DNA of 64,000 nt from AP-15 sp963845735 (GCA_963845735.1 CAWJTR010000012.1:124001-188000), one strand, 5' to 3'; numbered from the stretch's first letter, positions 37,466-46,722 are shown. Numbers and translations are program-made. Notes: generated by a model not told the origin, from the sequence alone.

Positions 37466-37950
37466 GTCGCACGACGACGATTGGCCATTTTGACAGGTCC
37501 GGTCTCACTGCCGGCTCCGCTCAACCCGTCGAACGCAAGGCCGAGCCGCACGGGTTGGAACTATGAGGCGCAGCCCGTTGAAAACCAAGCGTGTCAAGCG
37601 CCGATAGGGACTGCACACCAAGTGGGTCGGGCAAGAGATCAGCGAAGGAGGCGCTCATCGATGCTCTACGACGATAATAGATCGCGCTGCTCGAGGCCCA
37701 GCTTCTCGATCGCCTGGGGGGGTCGCGCCCACGTATCAGCCGATTTCCGGAAAGAGTTCGACTGCTGTCTCGCTGCCGCGCGGGGCCAGTGTTAAATCAA
37801 CTCACTGCCCGCCGCTGCGGCGGGGCTTCGACCAGCGTCTAGAGTACGCCACCAGTGGCGCGCCAAAGTTGTGCCCACCAAAGAGGACGTGGTCGGTCCC
37901 CAACAACCCGGACACTGACCCGCCTAACCGCACATCCTGTGTCATTCATC
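37466..37950 (+). other. Intergenic region between gmhA and the IS1595 element
   Basis: About 485 bp upstream of gmhA without a convincing ORF, tRNA or terminator. G+C is slightly lower than nearby genes and short ORFs show no family resemblance. It probably carries the gmhA promoter on its left side. Confidence 0.4.
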
Positions 37951-38985
37951 TTCCTGATTACGCATGAGCTTCAGCCAATTTGAGGAGGCGGTATGGCATC
38001 GGCGGAGTTCGGACTGCGAGGTAGCCGCGCCGCGGCATCATAGCGGCGAGATCGTATCGCCGGTTGAACCGGTATTCGAATTTGGCGAGGTAGCGGGGTG
38101 CATGCTTGTCGCGGACGGCGCGGTAAGTCCCGGCGATGGCGCTCTTGATGTTGCCGAGGGTGGTGTTGACCCACTTGAAAGCGGGGTTCAATGCGGCCTT
38201 GCGACCGGATCCAGTGATGATTGGCTGATGGACCCAGCCGGCGTTGCTGACCCCGGTGAAGCAGCGCAGCCCGTCACTGACGACGGTGCTGGCGGGATCG
38301 AAATTGTGCTGCGCCAAGGTCGCGATTTCGGCATGGCGGAAGCCCTTCACGCGGGCGCAACTTCAAGCGGATTGGCTTACCCTGCGGTGTGGTTTCGACC
38401 GCGGCCACGATCGGCGTCTTGCCAGGCGAACCGCGGCCACGCTTGCCGCCGTTGCGCTCGCCGCCGAGATCGGCGTCGTCGATCTCGATCCGTCCGGTCA
38501 GGCGCTTGGTGGCGTCCCGCTCCATCATCACTTGCATGAGCTTGTGCTTGATCTTCCTGGCCGTCGTCTGGGTGACGCCAAGCCGGCGCCCCAACTCGAT
38601 GCTGGAGATGCCGCCCTTGCTCTGGGTGAGGTGGTACATGGCACGAAACCAAGTACACAGCGGCACCTTGGTCGCGGCGAAAATCGTCCCGGCGATCACC
38701 GATGTTTGATGTCGACAGGCGGCACCCTGGTAAAGCGCGCGGGTCTCGATCAAGCTGTGATGCTTGCCCGCGCACACCGGGCAGACGAAGCCCGATGGCC
38801 AGCGCCAGCGCAGCATCGCTTCCTGGCACTGATCCTCGGTGCCGTAAAGAACCGCAAACTGGGCCTCGCTGAGCCCCTTTTGAAACTGCACCTTGTTGCG
38901 CGCCATCGTTCAAACCCGCAGAAATAGCCTTATGTTCCCGTTATGTACCATACAGTGACGGCTGAGGATAGTCGGTAATCAGGAA
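37951..38985. mobile_element. IS1595-type insertion sequence (about 1.03 kb)
   Basis: The transposase frame is bracketed by an 11-bp perfect inverted repeat: TTCCTGATTAC at 37951-37961 and GTAATCAGGAA at 38975-38985. I take these as the terminal repeats. The left copy overlaps the transposase stop codon. No matching 8-bp target duplication is seen outside (CATTCATC versus ACTGAAAG), consistent with a rearranged site or with the true ends lying elsewhere. The right end is 16 bp from the type III Mod stub. Confidence 0.6.
37958..38906 (-). pseudogene. IS1595 (ISXO2-like) transposase, frameshifted
   Basis: The N-terminal zinc ribbon is FVCPVCAGKHHSLIETRALY, then a helix-turn-helix-like LGRRLGVTQTTARKIKHKLM and the start of the DDE domain, RIEIDDADLGGERNGGKRGR. 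The second half in another frame begins VKGFRHAEIATLAQHNF, has VVSDGLRCFTGVS with the second Asp, and KWVNTTLGNIKSAIAGTYRA. One indel near 38355 separates them; if it is a sequence error the transposase would be intact at about 315 aa. Confidence 0.8.
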
Positions 38986-39001
38986 ACTGAAAGCTGAGCG
39001 G

Positions 39002-39718
39002 TTGCCGAAGAAGCACAGCGAGGTCGCCGCGCTAAGTCACAAGGACAAGCGGCGCAACATTCCGACTGCCGAGCTTGAACCGGTCATGGAGGAGAAGGAC
39101 AAGAGCCCGATCCGGCTCGCCTATGAGCGGCGCACCCGCGATCTCGACCCGCAACTCCGTAAGGATTTGATTTTTCTTTCTGGATGCGAGACGGTCCTGG
39201 CCGGATTCTCACCGGATTATGGCGTCTTCGTCGTATGGGAGGCGCGTCACCATCACCAATACGCATACAGCCGAAACGTCCAGGTCCGGGAGCATTTGTT
39301 AGAGCAAGCTCGGAGAACGGGTTGGGCTGTGGATGAACCACGCCGGGTTGCAAATGGTCAGGAGGTGAGAGGCGCGGTGTCTCCCGGTAACCTGACCCGC
39401 TTTATACGATTGGCCCGCGAGGCAGACTTGCGAGGCTTAACGGCTGAGCGAAAGGAGGCATTCCTTCTTAGTTGCGGCAGAGATATTTCAACGAACAGCG
39501 AGCTTCCTGCTTATTTGGGATCTCTGCGAGGACTTGAACTTGTGACAAGAGCGGCCCGTGATACAACCTTATCACCAAGAGTAAAATGGCCTTCGACTAT
39601 ATGTGTGGGGTATGTAACGCTCAATTGGATATCGTTGAGGCTGTTCATAAGACCCGCATTGGCGGTAAGCGGCGTGAGATCCTGTGGTCGATTTTCGAGC
39701 GCGTTCGAGCTGGTCTGA
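39002..39718 (+). pseudogene. Chimeric ORF: type III Mod N-terminus fused to unknown sequence
   Basis: The first 52 codons (TTG start) read MPKKHSEVAALSHKDKRRNI, then EKDKSPIRLAYERRTRDLDP-QL, the N-terminus I associate with type III restriction-modification Mod adenine methylases, which would normally continue into the Mod core. Instead RKDLIFLSGCETVLAGFSPD follows, then a 120-residue stretch I do not recognise, and the last 45 residues are an out-of-frame shadow of a helicase fragment. It therefore looks like a deletion junction beside an IS element and not a working methylase. Confidence 0.5.
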
Positions 39719-39807
39719 CCGAGCGCAAGGCCGTCACATGGCCCGATCTGTTGGGTCGCGTCACAGCGCATCTGGCCGGTAACAAATCCCCGTTCGATTT
39801 CGTCGTT
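39586..39807 (+). pseudogene. Fragment of a UvrD/Rep-like helicase gene
   Basis: About 74 codons in one frame: CNAQLDIVEAVHKTRIGGKR and LWSIFERVRAGLTERKAVTW then PDLLGRVTAHLAG. This resembles the inter-motif region of UvrD-like superfamily I helicases, where 'IFE-VR-L--RK-VTW-DLFGRVT' is common. No Walker motifs are present. An in-frame TGA lies just upstream and the right end is cut by the IS256 remnant near 39808, so only an internal slice survives. The assignment is by pattern memory and moderate. Confidence 0.4.
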
Positions 39808-40309
39808 GCACCTTGAGGTAGGTCGCGTCGAGCCACAGATACGGCCATTCGCCGTCGATCGGCCGGTCGAGGAAAGCATTAACCCGCTCGTCGATGTCCT
39901 TGCACAGCTTGGAAACTTGGCCCTTTGAGATGCCGGAGAGGCCCATCGCCTGGACCAGTTCGTCGACCCGCCGGGTCGAGACGCTGCCGATCCAGGCCTC
40001 CTGGATGACCGTGACCAGCGCCTTCTCGGCGGTCTTGCGCGGCTCCAGGAAGGGCGGGAACTATGAGCCCTGGCGCAGCTTGGGGATCCTCAGCTGGAGC
40101 GAGCCCAAGCGCGTGTCGGGGCTGCGCTCGCGATAACCATTGCGGTAATTGAGCCGTTCGGCCGAGCGCTCATGCCGCCCGGCGCCGATCAGGCCTTCGA
40201 CATCGGCTTCCATCAGGATTTGCAGCACCGCCTCGGCAACCACGCGCAGGAAATCGCCGTCCCCGCTCTTCTGCAGCGGCTCGATCAGTGCCAGTCTCTC
40301 TTCAGTCAT
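39804..40309 (-). pseudogene. IS256-family (mutator) transposase remnant with internal stop
   Basis: Starts MTEERLALIEPLQKSGDGDF and continues AEAVLQILMEADVEGLIGAG, ERLNYRNGYRERSPDTRLGS, LQLRIPKLRQGS, the well-known N-terminus of IS256 transposases. At 40062 the expected Tyr codon is TAG, an amber stop. In the same frame past it come GLSGISKGQVSKLCKDIDER and WPYLWLDATYLKV, after which homology ends at the helicase junction. Both the nonsense codon and the lost catalytic half mark it as dead. Confidence 0.8.
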
Positions 40310-40489
40310 CGGGTCCTCGGTGGGCTTGGATGGACATCGCAACGCCAGCCTAGCTCGCCTTCCCGGTGACCACCCGTTGCTCACGCGCGCGCCGAGCTCC
40401 ATGTTGTGGGGCATTGCGCCCGGCGCGCGCTCACCACCGAATTTCCACCACGACCGCGGACGCTGACACAAAACGCAGTCTTACACCTG
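39805..40489. mobile_element. Truncated IS256-family element
   Basis: Contains the N-terminal half of a mutator-type transposase (minus strand) and about 180 bp of upstream IS sequence ending near 40489 at GTGTAAGACTGCGTTTTGTG read on the minus strand, which looks like the outer terminal repeat of an IS256 relative. The other end is missing: the element stops near 39808 inside the transposase coding region where helicase sequence begins. Confidence 0.65.
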
Positions 40490-40670
40490 GGCAGCCTATG
40501 GTCTCCAGAGCGTCGTCACTTGGACTCTCACCCCTACGAGCACAGGGACCCACCTGCGCATGGAGCAGTCGGGCTTCCCGCCGGATCAGCAACAGGCCTA
40601 CCAGGGCGCCAAGGGCGGGTGGCAGCGGTTCTTTGCGGCCCTCGATCAGGTATTGGCGCGGGTAGATTGA
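40490..40670 (+). pseudogene. 3' fragment of an AHSA1/SRPBCC-domain protein gene
   Basis: From just inside the IS end the plus frame reads SVVTWTLTPTSTGTHLRMEQ, SGFPPDQQQAYQGAKGGWQR and FFAALDQVLARVD, then TGA. This is the C-terminal part of SRPBCC/AHSA1 proteins (the 'GTHLRMEQSGF…GAKYGWQ' ending is characteristic). The first two-thirds of the gene is absent, replaced by the IS256 remnant. It stops where the truncated TauD gene begins on the other strand. Confidence 0.7.
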
Positions 40671-41599
40671 AGTCTGCCGTCGAACGCGCTGCGCGCATGC
40701 AGGATCGTGTAGTTGTTGATGAAATATATCTCGCCGGGCTGCAAGGTGAACTCCAGCATCAGCTCGGGCCGCTTGGTGACCTCCTCGAAGCGGTCGAGCA
40801 CCGCGAGCTCGGCCTCGCCCATCCTGTGTCCGGCGGCCGCCTCGCCGGCGTCTACATAGGTGCGGACGTAGCGTGCCGACACCTTGCCCTCGGTATTGGA
40901 ATAGACCGGCACCCGATAAGGCGTATGCGGCAGATCGCCCGGCTTCTCCTCGCCGCGCCGGTGGAAGACGTAGCCGCGGTAGAGGCGCTCGAGGGCCTCG
41001 GGATATTCCTCGAGCATCACATTGTGAACCGTCAGGGCGCTGGTCAGCCGCGACACGCCGCCCGACTCCGCATTGCGCAGACAGGCAAGCCCGACCAAGT
41101 CGCACGAATCGGTGTGTGGCGAGAGCTCCTGCTTGTTCCGGTAGGCGCCCGCCAGCGGGTCCTCACGGCTGAAATCCTTGACGTGACCGAGCCGGTCGCC
41201 GAGCACGCTCTGCGACAGCCCCCGTCCGAGATATGTGCCGATCCCCCAAAAGGTCATGCCGATCTCGTCTTTTGAATAATCGTCGACCGGCAGGCGGCGC
41301 AGCACGAAGAAGCCGCGTCCATCTTCGATTTCGTGTCGGATCTCGTCGATGACCGGCCGCAATGGCGGAAAGTCGAAATGCTCGCGCCGCAGATCGTCGA
41401 GGCCGAGGCCGGCCGCCTTTATCTGCCGCATGGCGCGTTCGATGTCCCGCAAGTCGATCGCATCGAGCTCGATTGTGTAATCCGCCGGCGTCTTGAAGTC
41501 GGCCACCTTCCACGCGCCAGGGTGATCGATCAGTGTTCCGTACACCGGCGTCAGCGGCGCATCGTCTTTGGAAATCCCGTTCGGTTGGATGGCACTCAT
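40646..41599 (-). CDS. TauD/TfdA-family Fe(II)/2-oxoglutarate dioxygenase, C-terminus lost
   Basis: About 317 aa. The middle has RGFFVLRRLPVDDYSKDEIG and ELSPHTDSCDLVGLACLRNA, the HxD iron-binding motif, and the end has PGEIYFINNYTILHARSAFD, the distal His with the HARSAF pattern. Homologues continue with an Arg-rich 2-oxoglutarate-binding strand (for example RLLLRLWL) that is missing: the sequence turns into unrelated GRLQSTRANT and a stop at the junction with the SRPBCC fragment. The 2-oxoglutarate Arg is therefore absent and the enzyme probably inactive. Start ATG 41599; a GTG at 41611 is the alternative. Confidence 0.8.
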   Translation of the reverse strand: MSAIQPNGISKDDAPLTPVYGTLIDHPGAWKVADFKTPADYTIELDAIDLRDIERAMRQIKAAGLGLDDLRREHFDFPPLRPVIDEIRHEIEDGRGFFVLRRLPVDDYSKDEIGMTFWGIGTYLGRGLSQSVLGDRLGHVKDFSREDPLAGAYRNKQELSPHTDSCDLVGLACLRNAESGGVSRLTSALTVHNVMLEEYPEALERLYRGYVFHRRGEEKPGDLPHTPYRVPVYSNTEGKVSARYVRTYVDAGEAAAGHRMGEAELAVLDRFEEVTKRPELMLEFTLQPGEIYFINNYTILHARSAFDGRLQSTRANT

Positions 41600-41786
41600 T
41601 ATTCTCGGCACATCATCATCCGGGTCGGCTCATGCTCGACATCGGCGCGTTTTCCCGCCTGGCGGTCGGGCAATTTATGGGCCGGCCGTGCGGCGGACAA
41701 GCGCATCGTAGGGCGGCTTACCCGCTCTCCCATGCGCCAGAGCCGGCTGTGATTGCTAGCCCGGAGCCTAGCGTTGGCGGCGCTGG

Positions 41787-43035
41787 TCATAGCTCCTTTT
41801 CGGCGAGCTCGCGGAATGCGTCAGGCACCAAGCGGGAAGCTCCCAATGCGACCGACGCGTAGCCGATCGCCTCCCATCCGAAGCGATCGCGGACCCTGTC
41901 AACAGCGCGGTCGACCACCAAACGGGCGATGCCCTTTTTGGCGCCGGGACGGCGCTCCTCGTCCTCAAGTCCGAGCGGGAATTCCAGCTGCACTGGCGAG
42001 TGGTCCTCAAGATTCGACACCGAGATCGCCAGCAGTGAGATGGTCTGCTCGTCGGGGTGATCTGCCAGGGCGTCCCGCACCAGATCCTCGGCGATCTCAG
42101 CAAGGGTTGTCGTCGCCGAAATCGGCGCAGGCAGCGTGACAGAGCGGGTGACCGAGCGCAAATCAGCGAACCGTACCCGCACCGAGACAGTGCGGCCGAG
42201 ACGGGATTTGGCCCTGAGGCGAGAGCCGACCCGGTCTGCAAGATGGCGCAAGGTGGGTCGAAAAACGGCCGCTGCAGCGGGCTTCTTGCCGAGCGCCGAC
42301 TGTGCTCCGGCCGACTGGGCTCGGCGATGCGTCTTGATTTCCCGCGGGTCACGGTTCCACGCCAACGCCGCCAATTTCTGCCCCGGCGCGTCGCCGAGCA
42401 GCAGCTCCAACGACCCTCGCGGGAGTCTTCGCCAACTGGCCAATGGTCAACACGCCCTTCTCGGCCAACCGCGCCTTGGTGACCGGGCCCACTCCCCACA
42501 TCAGCTCGACCGGCAAATCGTGAAGGAAATCGAGCTCGGTCTCGGGATCGACGACCACCAGCCCGTCCGGTTTGGCCACTTGCGAGGCGATCTTTGCGAG
42601 GTGCTTGGTTCGCGCCACGCCGACCGAAATTGGCAGTCCCAGCTCTTCCCGCACGCGGCGTCGGATTGTTTTGGCGATGTCTGCCGGCGAGCCAAAGAGA
42701 TGGATGGAGCCCTCGACGTCGGCAAAAGCCTCGTCGATGGAAATCCGCTCGACAAGCGGCGTGTAATCACCCAAGACCTTGATGGCGGCGTCGCCCAGCC
42801 GCTGGTAGTCCTCGAAATGGCCGCTGACAAAAGTCAGTTGCGGACAGAGCTCGCGCGCCCGCCGTCCGGGCATACCGCTACGGACACCGAAGGCCTTGGC
42901 TTCATAAGAAGCGGCAAGCACAACCCCGCCCCCCACGGCAATCGGCCGGCCGCGCAACGACGGGTCGAGCAGCTGCTCGACCGAGGCGTAGAAGGCGTCC
43001 AAATCCGCATGGAGGATAGCGGCTGTTGCTACCAT
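41787..43035 (-). CDS. dinB: DNA polymerase IV (Y-family), frameshifted
   Basis: Error-prone lesion-bypass polymerase. The catalytic residues are in ILHADLDAFYASVEQ (first Asp) and RISIDEAFADVEG (Asp-Glu). YEAKAFGVRSGMPGRRAREL, SVGVARTKHLAKIASQVAKP and MWGVGPVTKARLAEKGVLTI follow. The little-finger domain continues in a second frame after about 42420 (LELLLGDAPGQKLAALAWNR). Repaired length is about 415 aa. GGAGGTGA sits 9 nt upstream and a LexA box lies just before it, so SOS induction is expected. Confidence 0.92.
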
Positions 43036-43064
43036 CCCGGCACTTCACCTCCGGTTCTCCCAAA

Positions 43065-43079
43065 GAACATAAGAGGAAC
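43065..43079 (-). promoter_or_regulatory. LexA (SOS) box upstream of dinB
   Basis: The minus strand reads GTTC-CTCTTAT-GTTC, a perfect match to the alphaproteobacterial LexA consensus GTTC-N7-GTTC, 30 bp ahead of the dinB start codon. Confidence 0.8.
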
Positions 43080-43092
43080 ATTTCGGGGTTGC

Positions 43093-43122
43093 TTGTCAAG
43101 CCCCGCGCGCAATCGCTATAGC
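43093..43122 (+). promoter_or_regulatory. Putative sigma-70-type promoter of the amidase gene
   Basis: TTGTCA (43093-43098), 18-bp spacer, TATAGC (43117-43122), about 45 bp before the amidase ATG. It lies close to the divergent LexA box, so dinB and amidase regulation may interact. Confidence 0.4.
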
Positions 43123-43166
43123 TGTCTTCGTTTTTATCGGGGCTTTGCTGTTGGAGATCGGCGGCC

Positions 43167-44588
43167 ATGAGGTTCGACGAATATCGCGAGCACGACGCCG
43201 TCTCGCTCGCCGGGCTCATCGCCAAGCGCGAGGTCAGCGCCAAGGAGGTGCTGGAGATGGCGATCACGAGGGCCGAGCAGGTCAACCCTGCCATCAATGC
43301 CATTGTGCACAAGCAGTATGAGCAGGCGCGCAAGGCGGTCGCGGCGGGGCTTCCCGGCGGCCCGCTGAAGGGCGTGCCCTTTTTGATCAAGGACCTCGGC
43401 TTCCTCCAGACCGGTGAGCCGGCGACCCTTGGCAGCAGCCTGTTCAAGGATTTTGTCGCCGATCACGACACCGCCTATGTGACGCGCTGCAAGAAGGCCG
43501 GTCTCGTGTTCCTCGGCCGCAGCTCCAGCCCCGAGTTCGGCCTGAACCCGAATACCGAGCCGCGGCTCTACGGTTCCTGCCACAACCCTTGGAACCTCGA
43601 ATACTCGCCGGGGGGTTCCTCCGGCGGCTCGGCGGCAGCGGTTGCCGCGGGCATTCTGCCGGTGGCGCATGCCACCGACGGGGGCGGGTCGATCCGGATT
43701 CCAGCGGCGCAATGCGGCTTGTTTGGGCTCAAGCCATCACGTGGCCGGGTGTCCATGGCGCCTGACGTGGGCGAAGGATGGGGCGGGCTGTCGACCGGAC
43801 ATGTGGTCAGCCGCAGTGTGCGCGATTCGGCCCTGATGCTCGATTGCACTGCCGGACCGGAACCCGGCGACCCCTATGCTGCGCCAGTAAGCGAGGGGTC
43901 CTTCCTCGAAGCCATCGCCCGCCCACTGCGCAAGCTCAGGATCGCGCTGATGCTGAAGGATCATCGCGCTGCCAAATTGCATCCGGAATGCCTCGCGGCC
44001 GTTGAAAATGCGGCCAAGCTGTGCGCCAGCCTCGGCCACACCGTCGAGGAAGCGGACCCCGAACTCGACATGGTGGCGCTGCGGCCCTTGAACGCCCGGA
44101 TCTCGGCGGCCAATACCGCCCGCTCATGCAATATGCGCTGGAAGGCGCTGGGGCGCGAGCCCACCCCCGACGACGTCGAGGCAGTGACCTGGGCGGTGTA
44201 CCAGCGCGGGATGAAAGTGAGCGGCGTCGAGTACATCGAGGCGATCGCTGCCGCGCACGCAGCGGGGCGCAAGATGGGCAAGTTCCTGACCAACTATGAC
44301 ATAATCCTGTCGACGACATTGGCCGGGCCACCGCCAAAGCTCGGCTATTTCGACCAGAACGGCGATGTCCAAACCTTCACCGAGCGTGTGACCGAGTATC
44401 TGTCGGTGACGCCGCTGCACAATGCGACCGGCACGCCGGCGATGAGCGTGCCGTTGCATTGGACAGCGGATGGCCTGCCGGTCGGCGTGCATTTCGCCGG
44501 CCGCTATGGTGAGGAAGCCACCCTCTTGGCGCTTGCGGCTCAGCTGGAGACGGCGCAACCGTGGTTCGATCGCGTGCCGGCACTGTAA
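43167..44588 (+). CDS. Amidase signature family hydrolase
   Basis: 473 aa. The catalytic Ser-cisSer-Lys triad is visible: LKGVPFLIKDLGF (Lys), YSPGGSSGGSAAAVAAG (cis-Ser and nucleophile Ser) and ATDGGGSIRIPAAQCGLFGL. The family cleaves amides, often of aryl or small organic acids, or acts in tRNA-Gln amidation; no GatB/GatC lies nearby, so a catabolic role is likelier. The frame is intact, preceded by GGAGATCGG and a promoter-like element. The next gene, a hydroxyacid dehydrogenase, starts 27 bp later and is probably co-transcribed. Confidence 0.92.
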   Translation: MRFDEYREHDAVSLAGLIAKREVSAKEVLEMAITRAEQVNPAINAIVHKQYEQARKAVAAGLPGGPLKGVPFLIKDLGFLQTGEPATLGSSLFKDFVADHDTAYVTRCKKAGLVFLGRSSSPEFGLNPNTEPRLYGSCHNPWNLEYSPGGSSGGSAAAVAAGILPVAHATDGGGSIRIPAAQCGLFGLKPSRGRVSMAPDVGEGWGGLSTGHVVSRSVRDSALMLDCTAGPEPGDPYAAPVSEGSFLEAIARPLRKLRIALMLKDHRAAKLHPECLAAVENAAKLCASLGHTVEEADPELDMVALRPLNARISAANTARSCNMRWKALGREPTPDDVEAVTWAVYQRGMKVSGVEYIEAIAAAHAAGRKMGKFLTNYDIILSTTLAGPPPKLGYFDQNGDVQTFTERVTEYLSVTPLHNATGTPAMSVPLHWTADGLPVGVHFAGRYGEEATLLALAAQLETAQPWFDRVPAL

Positions 44589-44615
44589 AGAACGCACGAG
44601 GACGGGGAGAGAGCT

Positions 44616-45533
44616 TTGCGGGCCGTTTTCGTCGACGCCGACGATGCCCTCGCCGCGATCACCGAAAAGCTGCGGCGCGAGGGGGACCCGCCGGTGGCCA
44701 TCAATCGCGATCGCGATGTTACCCCGGACGAGCTCCCTGCCCTGCTCGGCGACGCCGAGATCGCGATAATCGACCATACTCGTTTGCCAACGTTGATTGG
44801 CGCCCAGTGCCGCGGCCTTAAACACGTCGTTTTCCTCGGCACCGGGGCGCGCAGCTATATGAACCCGGACGAGCTCGCCGCCCGCGGCATCACCGTTCAT
44901 ATTATCAAGGGCTATGGCGACACCGCAGTAGCCGAATGCGCGATCGCGCTGATGTGGGCGTCGGCCAGAGGCTTCGTGCCAATGGACCGCGGGATTCGGG
45001 CCGGCCGCTGGCTGGGTATCGAGGGCGTCCAGCTCACCGGCAAGACGCTGGGGCTCGTCGGTTTTGGTGGCGTCGCGGCCGAGGTCGCGCGCATCGCCCT
45101 TGGTGCCGGCATGAAGGTGGCCGCCTGGAACCGCAGCCCGCGAGCCTATCCTCGTGTTGAATTCCTATCGCTCGACGAGGTGCTCGCCCAAAGCGACGTC
45201 GTCTCGCTGCACCTATTGTTGACCGTCGAAACCGAAGGCCTCTTGTCGCGCGAGCGTATCGCCGCAATGAAGCCAGGTGTCATTTTGGTGAACACGGCGC
45301 GCGGCGCATTGATCGACGAGGAGGCAATGATCGAGGCGCTGCGCTCGGGCCATATCCGCCATGCCGGCCTCGACGTCTTCGCGGTCGAGCCGATGCCGGC
45401 AGGCCACGTCTTAACCACACTGGAAAACGTCTCGCTCTCCGCTCATTCCGCGTTCCGGACACCAGAGGCGAGCGACAATCTTATCGCCGCGGCACTGGAC
45501 CATTGCCGTCGCATTGCCGCCACCGGCCGCTGA
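44616..45533 (+). CDS. D-isomer-specific 2-hydroxyacid dehydrogenase
   Basis: 305 aa. The NAD motif is LGLVGFGGVAAEVARIALGA. The catalytic residues are in VNTARGALIDEEAMIEAL (Arg), DVFAVEPMPAG (Glu) and SLSAHSAFRTPEA (His), the full triad of the D-2-hydroxyacid family (phosphoglycerate, glyoxylate or hydroxypyruvate dehydrogenases). Start is TTG at 44616 with GGGGAGAG upstream. It follows the amidase at 27 bp, so a two-gene unit acting on an amide-derived hydroxyacid is possible but inferred. Confidence 0.9.
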   Translation: MRAVFVDADDALAAITEKLRREGDPPVAINRDRDVTPDELPALLGDAEIAIIDHTRLPTLIGAQCRGLKHVVFLGTGARSYMNPDELAARGITVHIIKGYGDTAVAECAIALMWASARGFVPMDRGIRAGRWLGIEGVQLTGKTLGLVGFGGVAAEVARIALGAGMKVAAWNRSPRAYPRVEFLSLDEVLAQSDVVSLHLLLTVETEGLLSRERIAAMKPGVILVNTARGALIDEEAMIEALRSGHIRHAGLDVFAVEPMPAGHVLTTLENVSLSAHSAFRTPEASDNLIAAALDHCRRIAATGR

Positions 45534-46582
45534 GCCCGTTAGCAAACGACGTCCAAAGGCGGGATGACCGGCAACAGGATGTGCGAAGGGCGGGCGGCCT
45601 CGACGAAGACCCGGTTGCGGGCGATGCGGGGCCGCATCTGGTGCGATAGTTCGGATCCACTGCATGTGTGGCTGCCAAGTGGACTTGCGGCCGCCTCATC
45701 ATAAATGGGATAGGTTCTGTCCGAATTGCGGCTCGCGCTTCGTCCTTCACGACGTTGATGAGGAAGCCGATTACGTCGTGTCGCAGACCGGGATTGGCGA
45801 CGTGCTTGGCGGCGATGCACCCAAGATCACGTTTGTCTCCGCCAAGTCGGTGGAGCGCCTGCTTGATTTCGACCAGCACCCGTCGGGCCGGGGCCGACAA
45901 CGGGATCCGGTGCAGGCGAGCCTGCTTGGTGGCGCTCGCCGGCTTGGTCCATATGCCATCGCCGAGGTCGAGCTGCTCCCACCGGATGGTGAACACTTCC
46001 GACCGCCGGGCGCCGGTCAGCAGCAACAGCTCGATGACGTGCGCTCCCTGGCGGTTGGGGTGCGTCGCCACCGCGGCCAGCAGCCGTTCGAGCTCGTCGC
46101 CCTCGAGGTAGCGATGGCGCGCCGTCTCGGGGTTGCGCTCGATCCCCTTGACCGGGTTGTCGGACCGCATTTCCCAGATGACGGCGAGACCGAACATGCG
46201 TGACAGGAGGGCAATGACCCGGTTGGCGCGGACCCTTGCCCCGGTGGCCGTGATCTTGCGGTGGAGCTTGTCGATGTGGACGTGCCTGACGTCAGCGACC
46301 TTCATTCGCCCGAGCGCCGGAAGAATGTGCTGGGCGATCATGCTCTCGTCGTCGACCAGCGAGCGCGCCAGCTTCAACGGCCAGTCCGTGGCGTTGCCGA
46401 TGGTGAGCCGGCGGCTGATGCCGGAATGCGTGCGGTAGGAAAACGTCCAGGCCTTGACGCCGGCCTTGGTGGTGCGCAGGCCAAAGGCCGATCGCCTCGC
46501 TGTCGGAGATCAGGTTGTAGGCCTTGCCATCGGCAGGGCCGATCGCCGCGGCGACCAGCGCCAGGGTGAGCTTTGTTGCCAT
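45481..46582 (-). pseudogene. Tyrosine-recombinase (P4-type) integrase, decayed, beside tRNA-Lys
   Basis: The N-terminus from ATG 46582 (MATKLTLALV…NLISDSEAIGL) is the arm-binding DUF4102-like start. A frame break near 46490 joins to RTTKAGVKAWTFSYRTHSGI, then TIGNATDWPLKLARSLVDD leads directly to ESMIAQHILPALGRM, implying about 60 residues deleted. The core has RMFGLAVIWEMRSDNPVKGI and LLLTGARRSEVFTIRWEQLD with the first catalytic Arg. The HxxR and Tyr region is not found; the last 120 codons are unrelated. It reads away from tRNA-Lys 140 bp upstream, a typical island integrase position. Confidence 0.8.
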
Positions 46583-46622
46583 CGTGTTCGGTTCCCCGTC
46601 CGTCGTTTGTTGTTTGCCCAGT

Positions 46623-46640
46623 GTACGCAAATGTGCGTAC
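46623..46640. promoter_or_regulatory. Palindrome in the integrase-tRNA gap
   Basis: GTACGCA, spacer AATG, TGCGTAC: perfect 7-bp arms about 40 bp before the integrase start. It may be an operator or a recombinase arm site. Confidence 0.35.
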
Positions 46641-46722
46641 ATCGGGGGTCGTTTATGGCAACTCAGGGCATTTTGCAATCTCGCAAACCGACCACAAAAT
46701 GGTGTAATTGCTAGGGTTTCGT

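Noticed and set aside
45664..46203. Plus-strand ORF with a zinc-ribbon-like start (MCGCQVDLRPPHHKWDRFCP then NCG)
   Set aside because: It is mostly antisense to the integrase reading frame, has no ribosome site, and the Cys pattern is limited to its first 25 residues; I treat it as chance.
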